NCBI GenBank assembly: GCA_002633005.1
Contig: NMRA01000007.1
Coordinates: 1,846,569-1,910,568, forward strand
Length of the DNA: 64,000 nucleotides
Direction: 5' to 3'
DNA from: Phoronis australis
Taxonomy: Eukaryota; Phoronida; Phoronidae
In this document: in pieces, positions 38,378-51,100 of the stretch
How positions within the stretch are numbered: position 1 is the first letter of the stretch
How the letters are laid out: every line of letters begins with the position of its first letter
Program-made: the position numbers and the translations under genes
The notes under the pieces: generated by a model
Seen by the model: the letters and a program-made list of their open reading frames with translations, nothing else
What the model was told of the DNA's origin: nothing
The model's database searches: none

Positions 38378-41300
38378 TCATTCTTTGAACCTCTGTACCA
38401 TGTAGTGATTATCTTCGTCCTTCTTAAAACCAAAGAGTTCGTAAAATGCTATCATCTTTTGGAAGCACTCTAATGATATCTTGTAACACCCAAGATTTAT
38501 GGCCAGGTCAGTCAGTGTTGCCAATAACCTGAAACAAATGAATTTTCAATCAGAAAAGGCAAAATCCAAGGTGAATTAACAGAGAATAGTTCCTATCCCT
38601 GCATATAATGGTCTAACTGTAAACAGTACAACCAGAGATCAAACCCTACAGTCGAACTCGAAACCTTAGATGCCTCAGCTGGGCATCAGAAATTGCAAAC
38701 TGATTACAGCTTTAAGTGTTGCAACTGATTTTAGCTACACTAAAATTTGCACAAGTTGGATTCAACCAGACCATGAGAATTTAATATCAGATTAAGGCGA
38801 AATGCGATTTATCTGAAGGCCCATTTGTACATACTTTGTACAAGTTAAGTGAAAATCTGACATGCATGCCCAATTTATGTGGGTTTTACTGTATTTATGA
38901 GGAGTGCCATTGAATTACTACAGCTTCGGTATCCAAGCTTAAACTGCTGATTAGAATGTCTTAACACTTCAGCTTGCGCATGGCTAAGGAACGGACAGCA
39001 AAACAAGTCATTTGCTTAAAAAATGCAGACAAACAACATAATTATGCTGTTCTACTGGCCCAGGCCATAATATGGGTATGCTGTTCTACTGGCCCAGGCC
39101 ATAATATGGGTATGCTGTTCTACTGGCCCAGGCCATAATATGGGTATGCTGTTCTACTGGCCCAGGCCATAATATGGGTATGCTGTTCTACTGGCCCAGG
39201 TCATAATATGGGTATGCTGTCCTGGACCTGTTAGAACATCATAAAGACAACAGTAGTTTTTGCACAATTTCAAATTTACTTACTAAAATTATAGCTGTGA
39301 ACTACAACAATTGAAATCATTACAATAAAATAAAATTATTTCAAATATCAAAGTTTTATTTAAAGAACTCAGTTAATGTTTTAACTCACAATTTCCCCAG
39401 TTGTTTCCCTCTGTGTTTTGAGCTAACGGCAACATCTTCAATCCTTCCACGCTTAAAGAATGAATGCACAAATATATCACAGTTCTCAAAGTCAAAAGCA
39501 GATTTTGATTTCATCCTGAATCTTTAAGCTACTACAACAACATACAGGTTAATAGCTAGTACTTAAAATGTCGCTAAAATGAGACACTCCATAACTTGGA
39601 GATGAGCTTATAATTATTCCTACACAGTAATGATTCCCACAGTACAACACAGAAAGTGCAATCTTTATCACAATATACAGTCCAATCAGCTATCCAGTCA
39701 GAAGATTACAAAAAGCAATTGACCTTTTTACCGATAATGAGAGATATCGCATATACAAAGGATTGTGGGATAGCGATGAGCACAAGTAGCACCATCAGAA
39801 GACTTAGATGTGTTACCTGAAGGCATCACTAAATAGCAGTACATGAAGCAGTCACAAGTTGAGTTTATCACAGATAACAGTATTAAAATCAACTTCCATC
39901 TTACTATGCAGGTGAATGCCCGCATGACACTTCCTGAATCCTGAATTAGAGGACTCAAACCTACAGACCTGTGTACCACCAAACTCCATTGGAGTACTCT
40001 GAACACCAGATTTGCAGATTTTTCAGTAATTTGCAGATTTTCACGTACAGACCAAATTTACTTTAAAATATGGGGGTGTTGAATTTTTCGCAGTGGACCT
40101 TTCACTAATTAAAAAATAAAACGGGTTTGTTCAGCATTCATAGCTTTCACCGAATTCTTGCCTCTTTAGTGGACTTTTGTCTTGCTTTCTCAGACTTATG
40201 ATCTCCAACTTTCAGAATAATTTAAGTTGTCTAGTTGAGGGACAATGCGCTTAGTGAAAAGATTCTGTTAATCAAATGTCCTTACTGAACTTAGTGGTGT
40301 TAATACATGCCTAATCATTAGGCTAATGATTAACCTATTGATTAATCACGTATATACACCTCATTTCTTAACACAAAAACATATCTGCAAAAATGTGTTG
40401 GACAAGGGTTTGCATCAGACGATATTTTATTAACCATTCACAAAAGTTTTGAATAATTATTCATTGCAAGTGTCTGTGAACACGTACCACCGTATTGCAT
40501 GCGAAAAGATCTCGAGGCTCGACTGTGGCTCGAGTATTATCGTCAGCTCGACATGCTACTAAGTCAGTGCAGTCACCATGTCCGCAAAAAAACAACACGC
40601 TATACAACTTGCAGTATAAATTCCACGGTCCCTTAAATAAGACATTGTCATTCTTTGGAATAACGCGGCAAAAAAACAGATATTCCCTTCTTTCAGAAGC
40701 TACTTTCTTTACAACACGGAATATGCAACCACATGCTTTGCAATTTTGTTAACAATACATATTTAGCCGTAAATAGCCGAAATTAAACGAAGTAAGTAAT
40801 CCACAAATCACAGAAGTCATTGCTTATAGGTTAGGCCTGTGACACACATACCGATAGAAGAGGCCTCGCAATTCGCTGATTATCAGGCTATTTCGAGAAT
40901 GAAACGAAGCAAGTTTTCCAAGTTTGTAGCCCAACTTTTTGGCTAAAATAATGATTTTACAATATTTTTTTTAATTTCTGACTTAAAAATCTTCTTCCTC
41001 ATCCGTTTACACTACAAATTGGCGTATTTATTGAGAAACAAGCGAATTAATAATCTCTTTTGAATTTGCTGAATTTGCGTATTTTGCCTGGCCGTGCGAA
41101 CTTGCATAGTGGAGGCTTGATTTCTGTACGAATTCGCATTTTTTGCGTATTGTACACAGGTCTGAACCTATCCTCTGGGATACCCATGTTTTGATTCATG
41201 CTATATGTAAAACAATGAGGACCAGTGAATACATTTGATGACTCCTGCTGCCTCCTACAGCCAAATACTTGAACTTCCCATTATAAAGCTTTGGTCATGA

Positions 41301-44300
41301 ATTACAATTTGTTCACCCTCTGACAGAAAGCATGTGTGAGCACATGACAAAAAGGGGGGTTCATAAGAATTGCAGAGCATGAGCCTGTGAGGTAGAATTG
41401 GATTTGTGGAGAAAGAACGTAATTAGTAAAAATGCTCATGGTATGCGTGAATGTGGACTGCTACCCAGACATTGGAACCTTACTCTCCAAACTGCCTTGT
41501 ATCAAACTCTTGATAATAAGAGCCAGAAAAAGATAAAGTCTAACAAGCACTTGTACTTACTGTGGCACACTTTCTAATAAACTTCTGTTCGATGACTAAC
41601 GTTGCGGTGCCTATTACTTCATTAGATTTGACGTCTTCAACGACAACCACAAGGAATGAGTTGTAGCATGCTTTCATCATTTTGAATCTATCTGTAATAC
41701 AGAGATGCAAGTCTACTTTCATCATTTTGAATCTATCTGTAATACAGAGATGCAAGTCTGCTTTCATCATTTTGAATCTATCTGTAATACAGAGATGGAA
41801 GTTGTTACACAAAACAAACTTAACAATAAAGACTTGGAGCAGGTTACCATAATCAACTGTCAACTTAACAAATCAAAAATGCAATGACCAAGAAAGTTCA
41901 TATAAACATTGAAATGCATCAAAAATGGCTAATGCTTATGAATTGACTATTGGGTGCTGTGTGCTTTCGACAGCCTCGCTTGGCTATTTACCAACCTTAC
42001 CACCACAAAGCATAGAGTCAATGTTGCAACTGTTTTACTTTAAAATAAAATCTACTTAACCATGTCAGGAAATGAATAACCGTGAACAATAGATTGATTA
42101 CAAACATACCAACAAAAGTCCAATTACTTGCCTTTCAGTGTTTTGTGATAAATACTCAAATTATGTATGTTAACTGACCAAAATAAGTCACAACATTGTC
42201 ACAGAAAAACATATTTGGCAACAAACAGCTTTTAGCACAAGGCCGAGTAAATTTTGATGGTAATAGGATTGGATCTAACTTCATCGTGAATGTTAAGTGC
42301 CAAAGGACTTAAAAAAGACCAAAGTCAATAAGCGTTATGGTAAAATCTCACCTATTTAACTTAGGACAAAAATTATTGCTAAGTCCCCTTATTTCATTGT
42401 TTAAGAGCTTCTAATATTGTAGTGAATGCCCATAACTTCACAAAACATTGTCGGATGGCAGCTATGGTTACAGAACTTGGACATAGAAAGCCACTAATTC
42501 GGTGCAATATAACTTTCATGGAACAAGTGCAAAATTAAAATTTCACTTGCTAGCTACGTTGTGTCCTAAATTGGTGAGATTTTACCGCAACTCTGGTTTT
42601 ATTGGCCTCAAAAGCTGAGTACGGCTCTCGGAGATAAGTTTCGGTTGGGAAGTTGCCATGAGGATTATCGACCTACTCGTTACTGCGCTAGCCAGTAGCG
42701 CAGGTTAGTGGACCAACCACAGTCTGGCATGACCATATTTTCTGAAGTATTACAGAATTTGAGCAATCAATCGTATGGTTGGAGCAGAGAACATCCACGT
42801 AAACACTGCCAACATGTGAGAGGATGTGATAATTGTAATTAAACTCAACTTAAATTGAGAGACTAGAGCATGTGCAAAAGTTGCTGTGTTGGCTTACTAA
42901 GGAATGTCCACCTAAACATTCTAATATTGTTAGTTTTTGTCTTTGTGTATGCAAGTATGTGTAGTGTACAAATAATGTAAAAAAGTATGAACTTTAAGCA
43001 AAAACCTTCAATGAGTGCCTGTATTTGATGCAGTATGCTCGGTACACATCCTTACAAGTTGGTATCGTAAGGCAGCTGTGCATTCTGATATCAGTATTAC
43101 TGGCAATCAATATACATTATTTTTTCTATGAGTTCAGTTTAATAAACCACTGGCATATCCAATAACCATAATATCGTGTTAGTACATATAAACATTTCAC
43201 CTGAAAACTCCTCTTCTGATATATCTCCCACTTTGGTGAGTTCAGTCAGCACATCAAGAAAACCTGTAAACAATAACAGACATATAAAGCTAGGTCATTA
43301 CCTAGGAGATGACAGAATAGTCACTAGTATGTCATTAAACAAAATGAAATTGCAATAAAATACGACAATAAATTCACAAAAACACTTACCAGAATGTGAC
43401 TATGTTTGATACATAATAAAGCATAGTACAGGAAAAAAAACTTGTGTAAAAAGAAAAGCAAAAAAGATGAAAATTCTACTGAAAGTATGGTCTAAAAAAC
43501 ATGACATGTTTTGTAAACAAGCAGCTCATATCTATGATATGCCCTAAATGTTTAGGGTTTTTGTTAAAAAATTTTGAATAAGTACAAAAACAGAGCTTTT
43601 AACAATTGGCAGTGTATTCTAATTTAAAAAAAAAAAAATTAAAATCATTAACATGATTTGCACAGGGGTGTTGCAGTGCTTTTTGTTCAAAACAGTGTAC
43701 AATGACACCTTGCATTTTACCTAACTGCAAAAATATTTAGAACATGAAACTTGAGTTAACCAGAAATATCCATAACAGTGGAGTCCAATCATTTTCTGAT
43801 GTCATATCCAATCAGACAAAGAGATGTTATTTGAGCAAGAACAAATCTAACTTATTTGAAGGGGCAAAAGCAAGATCCATACCACAGAACTTTGTACGAT
43901 GACTTCAGCAAAGATCATAGTTTTTGTATATCTTCAAATGCATGTTTCAAAGCAGTACTAGTACACGCTCTAGCAACAATCAAATGGAATTTTATGGTCT
44001 ATCGGAGGCACTTTAGAAGAAGCAGTCAGAGGTATACATTACCTCTGTGATAGTCATCAATCTCCAAGGGTCTAAGTAGCAATCCTTCACCGGGACAGGA
44101 TGGACTGAGTGAGAGGCCATATCTATCTTTCCAATCACTAGCGTCAACATTAGAGATCAGGTGATCAGAGAAAAGCTTGTTGCTTTCAACGCAATTGTTG
44201 TTCTGTCAAAGGCAAATAAACAGATATTCAAAAAACATGCTATAGCTCAAATGAGTACAATAAAAGAACTTAAATATGGTTTGCATGACAGTAAATGTAA

Positions 44301-44761
44301 ACAACCAACATTACATATGATAAAACACAATAGAACAAGCGGTATTTGTTTCAAACTTTGTCTAGATGACTGGCCTCATAGCATTAGTCCATTCAGCTTC
44401 AGACAGGTTAAATTGAGTTCGATGGTCTGGACCTATTTTACCAAAGGTTACAAGTCCAGACAGAATGTCAGCTGGAAGTATAAGAAGCAAGGGAAATTTA
44501 GTCAGATTTCATACACAATCAACTCTACAACTGAAGAGCTATTTTCAAACAAACATGGGTGCAGCTGCTCTGTATTTACGGCACAATTATTGGCTTTCGC
44601 GCTTCCGACACATTTGGGTTTTCAATTGTAGAAAACACAGAATTCTCACTTAAAACAACCAAGTGAAATTATTAAAAGCAGACGAATTTAAGCCAACACG
44701 GGCACATTCAGAAGCCGTCGAAAAAGTTCGAAAATCTTGAATCAACATTACTACTCACCAT
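38378..44761 (-). CDS. GNPNAT1: GNPNAT1, glucosamine-6-phosphate N-acetyltransferase
   Basis: GNA1-type GNAT enzyme that acetylates glucosamine-6-phosphate with acetyl-CoA on the route to UDP-GlcNAc, in the cytosol. Coding exons in transcript order: 44761-44759 (ATG only), 44202-44043, 43263-43201, 41691-41561, 39451-39390, 38528-38378. Phases agree and give 189 aa (human 184). Seen: [10 protein letters not shown] at the domain start, [19 protein letters not shown] as the central strands, [20 protein letters not shown] with the acetyl-CoA pyrophosphate loop R-G-K-Q-L-G-K, then YKISLEC and FYELFGF of the C-terminal strands. The start exon is inferred: AAATG followed directly by GTGAGT, in phase 0 with an exon that aligns to the vertebrate N-terminus but has no ATG. 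The acceptor of exon 4 is triplicated in a 45-bp repeat. Confidence 0.94.
39044..39213 (+). repeat. 34-bp minisatellite, five units, GNPNAT1 intron 5
   Basis: Five almost identical 34-bp units from ATGCTGTTCTACTGGCCCAG onward. The first four look identical and the fifth differs by one base (GGTCAT for GGCCAT). Each unit carries the palindrome GGCCCAGGCC-like core TGGCCCAGGCCA. A further partial unit follows to about 39220. Such homogeneity suggests recent expansion. Confidence 0.9.
41666..41806 (-). repeat. 45-bp tandem repeat, three units, carrying a splice acceptor
   Basis: Three copies of a 45-bp unit cover the 3' splice site (CTGTATTACAG) and the first coding bases (ATAGATTCAAAATGATGAAAG) of GNPNAT1 exon 4. 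The acceptors precede 41691, 41736 and 41781. Because 45 is a multiple of three, an upstream acceptor would add 15 or 30 residues ([15 protein letters not shown]-like) without a frameshift. Confidence 0.9.
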
Positions 44762-45174
44762 TTCAAAAAGTATTTAAAATAAAACTCTGGTCAACGAGTT
44801 GTTGTTTACTGTGTATCTAATGTATTCAAGCCCACGATTGTTCGAGAAAATAACCAAATTTGATAATGCGTCTCACAGAACTGACACGGTTTTCCGGAAG
44901 TACGTTGACAACATGGTCGACTTGTTGTGCGCATGTCTCAATGAATTAAAAGCTCTCTGATTACTTTTGCCGCTTAAAATTAAAAATCAATTAAGAAGAT
45001 GTTGAATAATTAAATTAAAATTTTCAAAAGGTTACTTTTATGTTATATATTAAAAGTATAAATAGTTAATTAAGTATAAAACAAAAATGTTCTGAGACTA
45101 TTTTCCAACATGGCGACCTCCATAGATGACATGATTTCTCAAACATTACGAATTTAACGTACAGTTTCGTTGTA
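44762..45174. promoter_or_regulatory. Bidirectional promoter region GNPNAT1/CRLS1
   Basis: Only 413 bp separate the GNPNAT1 ATG (minus) from the CRLS1 ATG (plus), so both promoters must share this stretch unless one uses distant untranslated exons. It contains CCAACATGGCGACC at 45106-45119, which resembles the YY1 core (AANATGGCGNC), common near start sites of housekeeping genes. No TATA box is obvious at a sensible distance. Confidence 0.55.
45110..45157 (+). other. Candidate upstream ORF of CRLS1
   Basis: ATG at 45110 in strong context (A at -3, G at +4) opens a 15-codon frame ending in TAA at 45155-45157, 17 bases before the CRLS1 start and in another frame. If transcription starts before 45110 it would act as an uORF. 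The same ATG lies in the YY1-like motif, so the motif alone could explain it. Confidence 0.4.
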
Positions 45175-48100
45175 ATGTCGCTTAATTCGTTAGGCAGATC
45201 ATTTCTTAATAGTTTAAATAACCACATAATGTGTATTTATTCTGCCAAACAATCTGCTAAACTTACACATGGAACAGCATTGCGATTTTGGTGGAAATCA
45301 ACCCTTCATTCAAGGTCAAAGACAACATTTGCGGGCCTTTCTTCAAAATCAAAGAATAGATCAACGCCCAACAATACTTCCAGTTGCAGTAGAACTTATC
45401 ACTCCGAAAGTGACATTTCAAAATGCCGAAGTTTGTATCAAATACCGTACTCTACGTCTTGTGGACTTTCAAAAGTGAAGAAACTTTTTACAACTTCCTG
45501 CTTTTACTTGTCTTCCAAAGCCAATGGAAAAACGAAGGATGAGCTTGGTAGACCTCAGAAGCATGATGAAGAAATTAGTGCCAAGAAAAATATTAAAGGT
45601 CGAGTTGGAGAATTGGTGTGTAATAAGGATATTGCTTATTTCAAAACCTGAGTTATGACCGTATATAATATAATATTCTTCCTAGTGAGTGCGCAGAGTA
45701 TTTACTCATGTCTTGGGATATAGACAGGACCACCATCTTAACTGGCCGCAGTAGAGACGGTAGTCTGGTTTTGTTTGGTCTTGGAGACTTGGTGTTGGTC
45801 CAAGTGTGCTCTTTTATTTCTGATTTGGAGAAAGTGTCAGGGTGTGTGAGGCCACTGTAGTCTATGGTGTGAGGTGATTGTGGTTTATTACATAATTACA
45901 GGTATTTTTTTAATTCCAAGGCAAAGTTATTTAGTTTATGTTTTATTAAAAAGGTTAAAAACTTGGAAATGCATGTAAATTATAAAGTTTGACGTTTAAA
46001 AATAATTTAGACCAAGGCTTGAAGTCTAGATAATTTTGATAGTTATAATATAGAACTGCAACATAGGGTTAACTGGCAATTAGTTGCAAGGTGATATTGA
46101 ATTCATTCTGCTCAATGCTTATCTGAAACTGTGGTATTGAGCTAAGAATGCGTTACCACTTCTGTTCACAGGTAGAAGACATCAAGACAATACCTAACTT
46201 GCTAACCATGTCCAGAGTGGTGCTGACACCTGTCTGCGGTTACTTGGTACTGCATGGAAGTTTTAACATGGCTCTGGGTATTTTCGTCTTTGCGGGAGTG
46301 ACAGACTTGGTGAGTCATGCATGTTTGTTCATATGTCTAAATCAGTTGTTCTCTTAGTGTGTATTGTTCCGACCCATGTACTAGGAATTTCCTACTCAGC
46401 TCACGGCAGTGTAAGAATTCCTGCACAGCACAAGAATGTAGGAACTACAACAATACAGTGGGCATATTTTATAAATAATAACACTCGATGCTTTAGCATG
46501 GCTATGGGTTCTCAAATTACGTAAATTTGTTTTTCACATAGTTGAGTACTTTATTAATAGTCTGTAAACTACCTCAATGCTTGAGCTACGTGTTTATAAC
46601 AACGACATGAAAAGGACCAACATCTTTCAAGGAAGCAAAATATGCCAAAGTGACCAAAAACACCTTTGAAAAGGTGACATTCCTCTTCAGAGCTCCTTTT
46701 CCTTCATGCGCAGTCACTGTTGATCTAGGTTTGCATTTGTTTAAAATAAGACAACTGTAACGGTAATAACACATTTCTGCCAGTTAAATTGAGAGAAGTA
46801 GAAACATCTTTACAATATCATTTTAAAAATATTTTATAATGATATTGTTATCATACCCATAAAGATCGTTACAATTCTTACATTGTTGTGCTATGTAGGA
46901 ATTCCTTTATTGCCTTGCCCAATGTAGGAATATTCCTAAATCACGCAGATTCCTACATGGTTCGGAAGATAGTTACTTCTCGGTGTCATGTGACAGATAT
47001 TTGATTGGCAGTGTTGCTTTTTCAAGGATTTGTTCAAGTCACAAAAAAATTGGCCTGGTTTTCAAGTCAACCTTTTGATTTTACTTCTGCTGCTGCTGTA
47101 GATAGTAACATTGAAACTGAGTGTAGTATCATACTGCAGTGCTATTACTATTGATAAGTGTAAAGGTATGATTTTAATCATTTTCTAGTGTTTTGGTTTA
47201 TTTTAGTTTCACATGATCCCAGTAATGAGTGTTGAAGTCACAGTACTCTAAATTCCCAGCAAATGTAAGAATGCATGCACGGCTCTCATCATTTGGTCAT
47301 GGAATTGTCTATGGCATTGTGACTCTCTTTTCCTTCCGCAGTTGGATGGGTACATAGCCAGAGCTTTCCCAAGTCAAAAGTCTGTCCTGGGCAGTGTTAT
47401 CGATCCTTTAGCTGACAAGTTTCTGGTCAGTGTTCTGACTGTGACTCTCACCATGGTAAACTTAATTCCTGGTAAGATCAAAGTTGTTGCTGTTGTGACA
47501 GGATTATTGTCTGAGAAGGAACTGTGTTCACTGTGACGTTTTTGTACTTGTCTGAATTTTACCCAAGTTATGTGAGATGTCAGCCTCATTCCCAAGCCTC
47601 AAGATGGTGCTGATCGATTTAGCCATTTGAGACTTGGTTATGAGAAATGAAATGTGTCAGAATTCTGATACATTTTAACTCGCGGGATTATCACTAGTAA
47701 TATAATTTTGAAAATTTCTACAGTTTTATATAAAAATGAAAACCAACGGTATATTGCTGCTCTTTAGGTTTGGATTTTTGCAAAATGATGTATTTTGATT
47801 CGAAAACAGGTCAATTTTTATGATACTGTTATGAAAACAAATTGAAAATAAGTATCCTTTATTTCAAACAATTACCGAAACATTGCCTTCTGCTTCATGA
47901 ATGGCAACAACAACGCCTGTGAAATAATTAAAAACTGCCTTTGTTTTGATGACGTCAAGGTATTTTCCATAGACTCTATTCACGGGGCGGACATTAAAAT
48001 TCAATGCGAGGCTCACTGCGATAAACAGAGCGGAAATTTACATTGCGTGAGTTAAATGGCCGGTCTTTGGAGTACAACCTGAATATTAAATCTTAAAAAA

Positions 48101-51100
48101 TGTGTCAATAATTAACCACAGAGACGTAGAAAAATACAGTTAAAGAACAAGTCAATGCACCAAAGAGTTGTCTGACGAAAGGATATAGGTTTTTTCCGGA
48201 AAACTAGGTTCGAAACATGAAAAGTAAACATGACCAAATTGCGGCGATCGTAGTGTTACGGATTAGGTATCATGTTGAATGCAGGGTTACGTTTCTTCCA
48301 ATAAATTCTTGATAAAAATGCTTTCTACACGAACCAGGTCATCTGGTCGTATTTTTGACGAGTTGAAGATATATTCGACAGTGGTGGCTCATAGCATTTT
48401 GCTGTCATGTGCAATTAGTCTCATCTGGTTTAATTTGTTGACCAAGACTAGGCCTATTAGCTTCAAGCATAGCCTAGGTTCTGGTGAGGTAGGCACTACT
48501 GGGACTAACAGTTGATTTGTCATTGATCTGAAATAATACTTGATGTTAAAATATATTTTGATTACGATAAAAAACCAGGCTCGCAATTGAAAATAAAAGT
48601 TATATGACCATCAATTCTGCTTTCTTGGTTTTAATAATTATGTCTATTTCATGTGTTATATTTTTCAAATATCAATCTCGACCAAGTTGAATTTTAAAAT
48701 TAAAACACATAATTCTTTTGTCCAAAGCATAACCTCGTTTTAGAGCTCAATTTCAGTTAACTGGACAGAACACAGTGGCGGATTTAGGTGGGAGCCAAGG
48801 GGCCATGCCATGCCCCAGCCCCCCTAAAATTCTCCCAGATTCCGGCCATTTGGGAATTCAGGAGCGCGAATGTCTGACGNCTGGATCCCCCTGAAACAAG
48901 CATAGTTATGTTTCTTCAGAGGCCTCGTTCATATCCGAGGGGAAACGTGCCTCTGCGGCCGCGGGCCTTCTGAGAGAGGGGAACGTTTCGCCGAGTGACA
49001 GGTCAGTGAAAAATCTACTGACCTCCCGATCACCATCAATAGTACCCCGCCCTTTTGCAAGCTCTCATAGCTCTGTCTCAAATAGCATTTTCAGTGGCTG
49101 ATCTAGGATACCATAGTGAGGGGGGCCGACATCCTCGGAGAAGCGGGTAAAGCGCGATTGTATGCATGCAGGCGGCCCAAGGATGTATACCTTCTGCTCA
49201 GGAAATCTGTCGTTGGACTAAAAAAAATAAAACGGAAAGTGTTTTCCCCCTCGTCCGCTACCCGAACTCAGTATTTCCTTCCGCTTCACCGGTTTTGCTG
49301 GTTTATTTTGCTTGCGCCCGTCAAGGGGCCCCCTTAAATCCGCCTATGATTTTGTACTTTTTCAAATTGTCACCTCTGTGGTCACAGGTGATTTGAACCG
49401 TTGGAGAGAAATTTTCAATCACAAAGGAATTTTTAGGCCTCGTGGCCTGGAATTTCGCGTGATTTTTCAATATTTTGAGAGGGAATAGGGCCGATATTTG
49501 GCCCCAAAATTGAGGGATTGAGGGCCCTGTCCTTTTTGTAAAGAAAAATGCATCGCGCTTCAACCCATAGTCATGAAAACCCAGCTTGGCTGGCCGAAGA
49601 TTCTCCGGTCCTCGTTGCTATGGCGGCATCCAGTCCGAGATGCGACAAATTATGATTCAAAAACAGTTATAAATTTTACACGGACATATTTTTATTCGTC
49701 GCGGCGTATGGCAAGGACCCAACGCTTCCGAATCCCAGCGTCCTTAGGGATTGTAAAACAGAGTGTCCGTATTTTTTCTAGCTGTTCGAGCAACGCGGAG
49801 TACAACTACGCCGATAAGCCACCAGAGCTATCGTAGCGAGCCTCGTTTTGGAACGCACCTCCCGTTGGCGTGAATAGGGTCTATAACCAAGCCTCAAATG
49901 GCTAAAGCAGTCAGCGCCATCTTGAGGCTTGGGGACAAGGCTGTGTGAGGTGTGTGCCAAGATTGCTCAGCCTTGATTCTTTTTGCTTTTCTGTAGTATT
50001 ATGAAGTGTGGTTCAGTGCTTAAATTTTATTGACTGTCTTTTAAGATTGGGCTTTTACAAAAATATTTGATACATTACATGCTTTTAGAGTTAAATGTTA
50101 CATTATTGTATATTCATTCTTTGTATATTTTTTCAGTTGCACTGACTGGTCTCATAATCCTACGAGATGTTGGCCTTATTGCAGGGTCTGCCTATATGAG
50201 ATACACGACTTTGCCAGAGCCAGTAGGTGGTTTTGTTTTTAGTTTTTTCAAGTTTTCAAGAATTTCTCTGATAATCAGCTTTTTGTGTGCAATATATGTC
50301 CACCTTCACAACATAGCTGGTGAGTTTGACCTTCAACGCCGCTATCAACCATGTCTGGTGTTAAAACACCATTTTCCAATGCTACGTCATGGTATTATCT
50401 TTTGTTTGAATTGAAATTGGTTGCAATGGATTGCCTTACTATCTTGTGGACTGAAAGAACTTGTGACTACCAACTTAAAGATGTATTTGTATGTTCCTAT
50501 GTTAATGCATAGCAGGAACTAAACGACAATGTTATTTTAACATAATCTATGCTAAACAAAGCGCAGTTGTATTCATTGACAACTTGTAGATTTGAAAACA
50601 AAAAAATCTGCAAATGGGTGATCTTAGCACTAATGACGTACCTCGTGGGCTCACATAGGCCGCATCATGCAGTGTTATTCCCCCACACCATGCTTCTTGG
50701 ATACGTTTCAATGATATGCGGTGGATAATTTTTTGTCAATTTTCAATGTACTCCATATTTGCAATATCACTATATGTTTCTAACTAATTTGACTAAGCAA
50801 TCACAGATAAGGAATTAATGTGCAAGTTCCATTTTAGAGGGCATGGTCTTAGGCAATAATGACCTGTCTGTTCTTCTCAAGTCCAGAAATCATTTATAAT
50901 GTGAGTAAGGAACAAGATGAGACTGATTTTATACATGGTGACTGGCCTAAATCAAAAGTTGTTTTATGACAGAAGGTGTGGGTTTGTTGCTCCTTTAAAC
51001 ATTTGTTTACGTCATTTGTCACTTATTTGCTGCACATGTTCATAGAACTACTCCCAGCAGCCACCCAGGGCCACATGTCGGTGCTTATTAAGGAATGAAC

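Noticed and set aside
44161-44631. 156-codon plus-strand open frame
   Set aside because: Antisense to GNPNAT1 exon 2 and intron 1, with no domain or splice signals fitting a gene.
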